Below are positions 1 through 7,334 of a DNA stretch of 15,708 bases, one piece after another. The stretch covers positions 1-15,708 of the forward strand of contig JAAAVE010000635.1 in assembly GCA_015679605.1 (NCBI GenBank), in the 5' to 3' direction. The notes under the pieces were generated by a model, which saw nothing but the letters and a program-made list of their open reading frames with translations, made no database searches and was not told where the DNA came from. The stretch's first letter is position 1; every line of letters begins with the position of its first letter. The position numbers and the translations under genes are program-made. Origin of the DNA: Podila epigama. Its lineage: Eukaryota > Mortierellomycota > Mortierellomycetes > Mortierellales > Mortierellaceae.

Positions 1-2
1 AT

Positions 3-542
3 GACGACGCGCAACCGGGGGATGCAGACTTTGGTCGGATTGGTTTTGGACGGGGCAAGAACTGTTTCGCGCCGGCGGAGCATGTGTCAGTGGATGTACT
101 GGCAAACGAGGGCCAGGTGGAATCGGTTGAGAAGCTGGGGCCGGTCCGTGTAGCGGCTACGAGCCACGCGAATGGGTTTATTCGGCGCCAGCCTTCGGAT
201 TCGAGTCGAACGGAGACGGAGGAGGTGGGAGCGAAGGATGGTGCAGTTCAGGCAGCAGGAGTCAAGCCAGGAGTAGAGGCGAGTACACAGCCAGGGACAC
301 AGCCAGGGATGTCACAGCCAGGAGCACAGGCAGGGACACAGCCAGTTAAACAAGCAGGCGTGGGCACCAAAGGCAAACTGACACCCGTTCACTTGCCACA
401 GACACATTCGCAGACACATGGTGGATTCGCAGGCCCGATTCGGTTGATGGGGAGTGCTGCACAGACAATCATGAGTGACGTGTGTCTTCTTCAGTGGTTC
501 GCCAGCGGAATTCTTGTGGCAGCGATAGCTCTGATGATATAA
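3..542 (+). CDS. 3' end of an unidentified protein with QPG repeats and hydrophobic C-terminal tail (partial)
   Basis: The reading frame is open from base 3 to a TAA at 540-542, giving about 179 residues; the 5' part lies outside the window. Order visible: a short motif-like start (GRIGFGRGKNC at about residues 11-21), a polar charged stretch, a Gly/Pro/Gln repeat linker (TQPG, SQPG, AQAG units) and, after a small-residue stretch, a hydrophobic segment of about 18 residues ending exactly at the C terminus with no cytoplasmic tail. That end resembles a GPI-attachment signal or a tail anchor. The RIGFGRGKNC motif resembles the last strand of A1 aspartic proteases (xRIGFxxxxNC), as in cell-surface yapsin-like enzymes, but this is a weak resemblance and the catalytic part is not in the window. 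No AATAAA is obvious just downstream. Confidence 0.6.
   Translation, partial: DDAQPGDADFGRIGFGRGKNCFAPAEHVSVDVLANEGQVESVEKLGPVRVAATSHANGFIRRQPSDSSRTETEEVGAKDGAVQAAGVKPGVEASTQPGTQPGMSQPGAQAGTQPVKQAGVGTKGKLTPVHLPQTHSQTHGGFAGPIRLMGSAAQTIMSDVCLLQWFASGILVAAIALMI
282..345 (+). repeat. Degenerate coding minisatellite (QPG repeat)
   Basis: Imperfect tandem copies of an approximately 12-15 bp unit around acacagccaggga encode TQPG-TQPG-SQPG-AQAG-TQP in the linker of the partial protein. The copies remain in frame, so unit-number changes would only alter linker length. Confidence 0.6.
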
Positions 543-1299
543 GTAAAACCATCGAGCCATTGCTTGTAGAGATGCAAAAGTAATGGACAAAGTGTTCTTT
601 TGTTCGAGTAACTGTAGTGTTCAAATCTTTTTTGTTCAAAAAAAAAGAAGGGAGCACCAACAACTCCAACAGAAACAGAAAAATGACTTCATGCTGATGA
701 TGTTGAAATATGCGCGCATGTTATGTTATATACCATGCAAAAGCGACCTCACGCGATGAATGGGCGACAGACATGACACGCGTTTTTATACACCTTTACA
801 CTGCCCATAAGTTCTTTTTGTTCCTCTACTTGTTCACGTTCTTTGCATTTTTTGTTCGTCTTGTTCTTTCGCTTCTTCCTTCTTCTTTTTCTTCACTTTC
901 ACCTTCACCATCATCTTCATCACCATTTTCATCATCATCTTCATCATCATCTTCTTTACATCCATCACCGTCGTATTCTTCTCCTTTTATCTCACTTCAA
1001 CCATCTCCTACTCCGTGTCGCACACTCGACTCTACACACCCCTCTTTTTTTTCTTCATACCTCAGCTCCAACACATACCTAAGCCTTGCTCTCAATTCTT
1101 GGATCGATCGTCCGTCTTCTTTCTTCTTCTTCGCACCCTTTTGCCTTCTGGTCGACACGCGTCACTTCCGTTCCTTTGACAAACCCTCCCCCTTCTCAGT
1201 GCATGCGAGCCTTGTCTTTCCTTTAAGAGTTCAAGCACAAAAACATAATCCGTACCTCAATCGTCACCACCATCTCGTTCTCACATATCCATACGATCC
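543..1299 (+). promoter_or_regulatory. Intergenic region / presumed NIPA promoter and 5' UTR
   Basis: This stretch has no convincing coding potential. It holds the presumed 3' UTR of the upstream gene and then, from about 785 to 1180, a strongly pyrimidine-rich tract with TTC/TCA/CTT triplets, common upstream of fungal start codons. A TATA-like string (tttttatacac) lies near 783-793. Long open frames here are low-complexity Ser/His/Leu products of the pyrimidine bias and are not genes. Confidence 0.45.
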
Positions 1300-4200
1300 A
1301 TGGCTGACGCGCCTTTACCAGGACCTGAGGGCATCGCTTCTCCTCCTCCCGCCTACTACAAATTCATTGGCATGTCATTGGCAATTTCCAGTGGTACGAG
1401 AGCAAACATCACATTCCTTACTCCCCACCCAACAACAACAACAACAGCAACAGAAGCAGGAGCAGCGGCAGCACCAAAATAATAGAGATACAGAGAGAGA
1501 GAGTGCGCGTGTGTGAGTGTGTGCAAAAGAGCTCATTGCCTGAATGGAAGGGAATCTCGTTTTTTTCATGGAATCGTCATGTCGCCTACGAGTCAATGAC
1601 TATCACAGCCGACCTATTCTTGTCCAATGAACATTGCCACAACTCGAATGCACGTCCTGTCATGCATTGCCTTTCCATCATCAAAAAGAAAGGACAATTT
1701 GCATCGCCACGCTCTCACCATTTCGGCTCTTTTCACATCCATTCACTGCGCCCAACATGGCTTTGACCACCTCCCAACCTTATTTTTTTCTCACTTTGAG
1801 GTTATCACAAGGCATGGCAACGATATGCCTTCCAATGCTTCCCTCACTCTACTACGCAAGCAAAATTCAGACGTTCATTCCCTCTGGAAAAGCAAAAGAA
1901 TCATTTGCACCATCAAAAGTATCGGTGACAACATGAGCATGACAACGAAAAAGAGAAAGAGAGAGAGAGATGAGAAAAAAAAAACAACAAATTCTTTGTG
2001 CCATGCCAGATTTCTCGACGACCACTTTCCGTTGAGAATGGAATGAGGCAATGAACAACCACAAGCTGTGGTATTGGACTTGACTACAGCCCTCTGACCC
2101 TTTTTTTTTGTTGTTTTGCATTCACCCATGTCTAATCCATAGGTATCTTTATTGGCGCATCATTTGTTCTCAAGAAGAAGGGTCTTCTCCGGAGCAGTGC
2201 CATCGCTGGCGAGGGCCATGCATACCTCAGGTCCACCCTTTGGTGGACGGGCATGATCATGAGTAAGTTTATATTTTTTTTTGTCAGTCGTGCAATAAAC
2301 ATATCGATCAAGACTAGAAGGATGCAAACGAACAAAAAGGGGTGAGGGAAGGGGGGAAGGAACTGAAGGGTGTGCACCATGTAGGATAGAGCTGCTCGAG
2401 AGAAGCCATGTCTGAACGATGGTCCATTGGCCTCTTTACACAGCATCGATCCATCGACTCATCCATCTATCCATCCACCTATCCATCCATACATCCATCC
2501 ATTCACTTATGGGTCCAATGTTGACAATGCGACTTGAATACTGACCACACCCTTTCTCCTTCTTCTCCTTCTTCTTTGCTTCGGCGATTTAGTGATCATT
2601 GGGGAGATTTGTAATTTCGTCGCGTATTCATTCGCGCCTGCGCTCATTGTCACCCCTCTTGGCGCACTCAGTGTCGTGGTCTGGTAAGGATATCTTATTT
2701 CTCTTATTTCTTGCCTTGAGCACAGATCAGTTACCAGAGAATCGTTGAAAGAACAGAGCGTGATAAACCGATATGGTGTGGAGCTTTCAATGATGGAAGC
2801 TTTCTCTTGCCATAAAAAAAAAGTGGGCTTCTTCATCCAGATACACAGCAAATTTCACATTCTCTCTTCAATTCCTATTACTATGGTGCCGAGGAGTTAT
2901 CGCCAAATTCGTTTGTTTGTTGTTTTTTATAACACGGGTGTTGGTGTACTGACTGATTGCCCTGAATTCTTTCATTTCGACAACCTCGATCCTTGCGCAC
3001 TTTCAATTCTTGCGTTTTCGCGTGTGCCACATTATTTGGTCCGACTACTTTCTTACTTGCTTTCTTTCTTATCATTTTTTTTTGTTTACCAATGGGTCCT
3101 TGTCAATAGTGCGGTGCTGTCGTCCGTGGTTCTGAAGGAAAAGCTGAACCAAAACGGAAAGATTGGATGCACTCTTTGCATTGTAGGAGCGGTAGTGATT
3201 GTTCTCCATGCGCCTGCCCAGGCAGCTGTGACAGATATAGACCAGTTCAAAAACTTTGTTCTGCAACCAGGTACATTGCTTCGTCTCTACAGTTTTAACA
3301 GAGCTATGGCCAATGGCTAAATCTATGTCGCGTTAACCAAACGTCACTCGCACCCATTTCTTTTCTCTCGTTTGAACTGTACACATACATACATTATATA
3401 CACACAGGCTTCCTTGTGTACATGTCATTGGTGATTGTAGCGAGTCTCGGCATCATTTGGAAAGTGGCACCCAAGTACGGCAAGAAGCATCTTTTGGTCT
3501 ATATTACTATTTGCTCTCTCATCGGCTCATTGTCTGTTGTGGCCACACAAGGATTGGGCGCAGCCATCGTCCTCAATATCACCAAGGGCATCCCACAGTT
3601 TGACCATTGGTTCATATATGTGACCATGGTTTTTGTGGTGTGTACGTTGGTGGTCGAAATCAATTACCTCAACAAGGCCCTCAATCTCTTCAACACCGCC
3701 ATGGTCACCCCTGTCTACTATGTATTCTTTACAAGTGCCACCCTGGTCGCCTCCGTCATCCTCTTCCAAGGTTTTTCGGCCAGTGCTGGCTCCATCATGA
3801 CGGTTGTCATGGGGTTCTTTGTCATCTGTGCCGGCGTGATCCTCCTCCAGACATCAAAGTCTGCCGCTCATTCTGAGGCCATGCAGCGTTCCAAGAGCAA
3901 CATGTCACTTCGCACCGTCGGCGGCAACGATATGGATGACATTGACCAGGGTGAGAAGGAAGGTCTCGACCCTGGTCCCCTTGGACTCCGCGCTGTGCCC
4001 TTTGACACCATTCGGCAGATGGTTCGGGTGAGCACGATGCCCAATACACCCCACACCACTCCCGGGGCGACCCCAGTCACCGTCCATGTCACCAACAGCC
4101 ACAGCAGCCATGTCCACCATAGCGGGCGAAACCTTTTCGGCATGTCCCGTCGCAAGTCTGAGATGGAGAGCCTATCGAATCATGGTCAGGGTACCCAAGG

Positions 4201-4432
4201 TTCTGCATCGGATGGTTCTGCCATTGTCTCTGATACGTCTGGCGCACGGGGTATGCAAGCAGCGGTGGTGATACCAATGAATGAAAAGGCTGATTATCTG
4301 GAGGAGCATGGTGCAATGGTCCTCCCACATACAAAAGTGCAAATGGTCCGAGACGATAGAAAGCCGGAGGATGAAGATAAATCCGACACCCCATTCACTT
4401 CACGAACATTGACCTTGCACGACAATGAATAA
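1300..4432 (+). CDS. NIPA-family (DUF803) magnesium transporter
   Basis: Five exons: 1300..1393, 2143..2262, 2593..2683, 3110..3270, 3408..4432; all introns are GT-AG and the joined frame is 1491 nt, 496 aa. NIPA proteins are multi-pass membrane proteins that carry Mg2+ across plasma or endosomal membranes. Family signatures restored by splicing: [20 protein letters not shown] (about 28-47), [25 protein letters not shown] (73-92) followed by PLGALSVVV, and [13 protein letters not shown]. About nine hydrophobic segments: roughly 22-41, 65-85, 88-110, 119-135, 157-173, 184-204, 222-240, 252-276, 283-302. The rest (about 305-496) is a hydrophilic Ser/Thr/His/Gly-rich tail, longer than the usual animal NIPA tail and probably cytosolic. 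The start is the only ATG that places the first helix in frame. Intron 1 is unusually long (749 nt). Family assignment is firm; fungal substrate specificity is inferred. Confidence 0.92.
1394..2142 (+). other. Intron 1 of the NIPA gene (749 nt)
   Basis: Donor gtacga at 1394 and acceptor ccatag ending at 2142 join AISS to GIFIGASF with correct phase. It holds a CAA/CAG triplet run (about 1430-1480), a GA/GT dinucleotide stretch (about 1485-1525), and A/T-rich sequence. I see no conserved coding exon inside. Other introns of the gene are 330, 426 and 137 nt. Confidence 0.75.
2444..2512 (+). repeat. (ATCC)n-type imperfect microsatellite in NIPA intron 2
   Basis: Runs of atcc/ccat units (catcgatccatcgactcatc then ccatccacctatccatccat) lie between exons 2 and 3. 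Copies are interrupted by single-base variants. No coding role. Confidence 0.7.
4427..4432 (+). terminator. AATAAA overlapping the NIPA stop codon; second copy at 4621-4626
   Basis: The string AATAAA contains the stop codon TAA (4430-4432). A second AATAAA begins at 4621, 189 nt after the stop and just before an A-run. The second is the better positioned cleavage signal; the first may be coincidental since it overlaps coding sequence. Confidence 0.4.
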
Positions 4433-4651
4433 AGTGAGAGAACGAGAGAAGTAGCTATTAGACAACAAAGAAAAGCGAACAAGAGAGAGAGTATATATAT
4501 GTGTGTGTCTATGGGTGTGGATAAGCGTCCATGTGATAATTGGCTTCCTGGTGTCTATCTGTTACCAGTGTCAAAGACAAAGCATCCAAGACAACGCAGC
4601 AAAAAGAAAGGTGAATGAAGAATAAAAAAAAAAGTGTACATTATGTATTAC
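4433..4651. other. Convergent intergenic region between NIPA and methyltransferase genes
   Basis: Only 219 bp separate the two stop codons. It contains GA repeats and alternating TA/TG (about 4482-4510) and the AATAAA at 4621. For the minus-strand gene no perfect AATAAA is seen downstream of its stop; an AATACA variant lies close to it on that strand. The 3' UTRs are therefore short and may overlap. Confidence 0.5.
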
Positions 4652-6359
4652 TCATACAACTTCATACATATGGATGAGCTTGAGCTCCTCAAGTTCATCC
4701 TCCATCATCTCTTCGACAAACTCCTCGCCAGTCACGCGAACCTCAATCTCACGCAACCAGCTGGTCCAGTTGCCTACAGAAGGCTCCTCTGCTGAATTGT
4801 CCTTGGCGGCGGCGGCGACGACCCCTGGGGGTTTAGCAGGCACCTTTTTCTTTTTGTTCTTGTTGGTCTTTGCGGGAGCAATCAGGCCAGCATCCTTGAG
4901 CTGTTCCTGCAGCGAGGGGATGGTGATAAGAATGGCGCCCTTGCGATGGCTGAGGTGTGTGTAGAGGAACTCCCAGAGCTGACGCTGGATATCGACAGGT
5001 GAAAAGAACTGGAAGACGTTGTTCATAATGACGATATCGGCTCCTTGCAATAACTCGGCGCGGTTCAACAAGTTGTCATGAACAACCTGAATAAATGTAT
5101 GAGAGAGAAAAAAGGGAGAGAGAGAGAGTGAGTGTGTGTGTGTGTGAGACAAAAAAAATGTCGTCGCACAACCTTGTTAACCAACAAGTCGTGAAAATGG
5201 TGACAGACTCACTTCGATTCTGTCCTGCATCCTGTGCTTGCGAACAATGTCGTTCTGCAATTTACAAAAGTAGTCGTTCATCTCCACGCCCACCAGTTTC
5301 TTGGCATCCGTGAAAAGGTGGCCCTAAAAAGATGCGAAACCAAATAACGAGAGAAAAAAAAAGGTTATAACGACGAGTCCGTTTTGAGAAAAAAAAAGTG
5401 GTCATCAACGAGTTGTGTGCGCGCAAGAAAAGAAAAAAAAAAGAGAGAGATGTAACCTTACGGCATATAGTACGGCACCCAAACGAGAGCCAACATCGAG
5501 AACGACCTTGTTCTTTATCTTGTCCTTGAGAAGAACCTGGAAGAGGAATTGAAGCTGAACGACAGAGGCAGAGTGCGAGATAAAGTTGAGAGGCTTTGTG
5601 TCCTTGGAGCCGCACTTGAGACAGTAGTTGCGCGACAGTAGTCCATTGTCACATAGTTCATCGACATCATCCTCGGTGTAAAGGAAACCGTCAACATGGA
5701 CTACATTATCCTTGGTGTATCCATCAAACTAGTCAAGAAAAAAGGAGGGAGGAGAAATGGCATTACCAAATACGAGGTTAATATGTGATAACATGATAAC
5801 ATATGTCAAGACAGACAATCTATCCTGTGCTTTTTGCGCTTTTGCACTGGCTAAATTTTGTCTCTTGACGAATGGATGAAAATTACCTCCTCTGAATTGG
5901 GAATGGAAATGGCTTCGCTGGGTGCTTCTGCGTTGACGGGAAGTTTCTCTCTCAGGTCCTGGATGATTTTGTTCAGCTTGAAGATCTTTGCTCCTCCCGA
6001 GCGAGCGACGTGACCACCTTCAACCGTTCTGGGGCCATGATCATGCTGACATCCTTCATGGTGAGTGTGTTCGTCCTCTCCTTGTTGTTCCTCATATTCC
6101 TTGTTGATCATATGTAGGCGCTCTTCTATTCTCCAGAAAAGTCGGATGAGGAAGAAGAGTCAGTTTATCATGCTTTTGTCAAACCCTTAGCCCATAAGTA
6201 AGCTATAGCTTCAAAAGAAGCTTCTGGCTAGACGAGTCAAATACATTGAATTGCTTTTTTTTTACCAATGGCAGCACCGACAAATGTTTCGAATGAGAGG
6301 AGTTCGTCCCCCTCGAGGGTCGCCAACAGCCCAAGAAATGCGTCCTTTGCCTCTTCCAT
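4652..6359 (-). CDS. Class I SAM-dependent methyltransferase domain protein, family unrecognised
   Basis: Five exons on the minus strand: 6359..6266, 6125..5887, 5728..5462, 5323..5213, 5086..4652; introns 140, 158, 138 and 126 nt, all GT-AG, joined frame 1146 nt, 381 aa. Rossmann methyltransferase landmarks: motif I VVLDVGSRLG (about 186-195), post-I acidic strand end LVGVEM (210-215), and motif IV-like ADIVIMNNVFQFF (253-265). N-terminal to it are a short helical segment, a His/Cys-rich stretch (H51, H53, H54, C57, H59, H61), and YCLKCG (C147, C150) followed by FISHS, possibly a metal site. A Lys/Ala-rich linker (about 305-328) precedes an acidic C terminus. The catalytic fold is clear; the substrate is unknown. 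I do not recognise a named subfamily. The first in-frame ATG after the upstream open stretch was chosen as start. Intron 1 has a tandem acceptor (6126 or 6123) that would add or drop one Glu. Confidence 0.85.
5095..5148 (-). repeat. GA/GT dinucleotide repeat in methyltransferase intron 4
   Basis: On the plus strand the intron reads as runs of GA followed by runs of GT (gagagagagag then gtgtgtgtgtgtg). On the transcribed strand this becomes a CA/CT tract near the 3' splice site, where it can serve as the pyrimidine tract. Confidence 0.65.
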
Positions 6360-6363
6360 GTGT

Positions 6364-6402
6364 TCACAGTGAATTTGCCGAGTAAGTGAAGGGTAGGACC
6401 AT
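6364..6402 (-). promoter_or_regulatory. Short upstream ORF before the methyltransferase start
   Basis: On the minus strand an ATG at 6402 in good context (G at -3, G at +4) opens a 12-codon frame, MVLPFTYSANSL, ending in TGA at 6366-6364, four bases before the main ATG at 6359. It is out of frame with the main CDS. If the mRNA begins upstream of 6402, translation would depend on leaky scanning or reinitiation. Transcript start is not known. Confidence 0.35.
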
Positions 6403-7048
6403 GTCAAGCAAGACCCCAAATATGGGAAAAAGAAAAAAAGAAAAAAAAAGATGTGGCTTTGCTCTTGTTTTGACTCTGAATGGGCATAAAGTGTGGATTT
6501 GGACTGAAAGTGAGTTGGTGTGTTGGAGTTTCGACTCTTTTATTTTTGCAGTGGCGGTTGATCGACGGACAAAGGCCTGTCTGGTCAGAAAGTGGGGGGA
6601 GGCTTTGTTCTTGGGGGATTATGACACTCGTCCAACATGGTGGAGGAGTGAATGGGTGCAAATGGATGGATATGCAGATGGGTTATTATGACGATGGTGC
6701 CAAATGAACATGCATCATCCTTTTTCGTAACTTTGCTCCCTCCCTCTCATGCTTCTTGCCTCTTTTTTCTTGTTCACTTTCAGTTGTAATATGCATCCAT
6801 CCATCGCAGCACACCCACATCGACAAAATAAGCTCTCCATTATCTTTGTTTAATAAACCGGACCACCCAAAAAGGTTGGCTGTGTCGAATGACGACAATG
6901 ACGAAACGAAGTCGTATCTTTTTTTTGTTGTATCCGTCCGTCCGTCATCAGTCGAACCATCTGCGCTTTACCCACACTTTCCACTTTTTCCTCTTCGTTC
7001 GCTGAAATTGAAACATTTCCTTGTGAACAATATTAATATTTGCCCTTC

Positions 7049-7076
7049 CATTCATTCATTCATTCATTCATTCAAT
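7049..7076 (+). repeat. (ATTC)n microsatellite
   Basis: Tandem attc units (cattcattcattcattcatt) in the divergent intergenic region, ending in a cattcaatcaat variant. No coding role is supported. Confidence 0.8.
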
Positions 7077-7137
7077 CAATTCTTTTTCGTTCTTTGTTTG
7101 CATTTCTAATCGTCGCATTTTCATAACGCTTTGTCAT

Positions 7138-7222
7138 CCCATCCATCCATCCATCCATCCATCCATCCACTTATCCACTTATCCATCCTTCCCATTCACA
7201 TCCATCCATTATTGTATTCCAT
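7138..7222 (+). repeat. (TCCA)n microsatellite
   Basis: About eight perfect tcca units followed by degenerate copies (cttatcca, ttcccatt, tccatcca). It lies 110-200 bp upstream of the kinase start, presumably in the promoter or 5' UTR. The frame through it reads Ser-Ile-His-Pro repeats but has no ATG before 7335. Confidence 0.8.
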
Positions 7223-7334
7223 CCATCCAAAAGTCATACCCATCTCGGCATATCATTATCATCCACTCTCTTCTTTACTACCCATCAATCCATCCTCAAC
7301 ATCCATCCTTGACATAAATATTCTTCTCATTCTC

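Larger units (their letters stand above)
6360..7334. promoter_or_regulatory. Divergent intergenic region, methyltransferase / histidine kinase
   Basis: This 975-bp stretch between two divergent start codons has no convincing coding frame. It holds A-rich/T-rich tracts, an ATTC tetranucleotide run at about 7049-7076, a TCCA run at about 7138-7168, and an ATAAATA string at 7314-7320 just upstream of the kinase start. Shared promoter function is inferred from position only. Confidence 0.5.

Noticed and set aside
710-1516. Long plus-strand open frame rich in Ser, Phe and Leu
   Set aside because: Product of a pyrimidine-rich upstream tract; low complexity, overlaps the NIPA first exon in another frame.
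1627-2046. Open frames inside NIPA intron 1
   Set aside because: No recognisable domain, unsuited composition, and splicing across the intron restores a perfect NIPA sequence.
2507-2851. Minus-strand open frame across NIPA exon 3
   Set aside because: Antisense shadow of coding sequence and an intron; no family features.
6137-6220. Extra exon in the methyltransferase (EASFEAIAYLWAKG) within intron 1
   Set aside because: Acceptor-like ccag exists but no acceptable donor follows before an in-frame TGA.
7138-7222. Possible CRISPR-like array
   Set aside because: Unit is four bases with no spacers, in a eukaryotic intron-bearing context.
7131-7334. Kinase reading frame extended upstream (Ser-Ile-His-Pro repeats)
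   Set aside because: No ATG in this stretch; the peptide is only the translated TCCA microsatellite.
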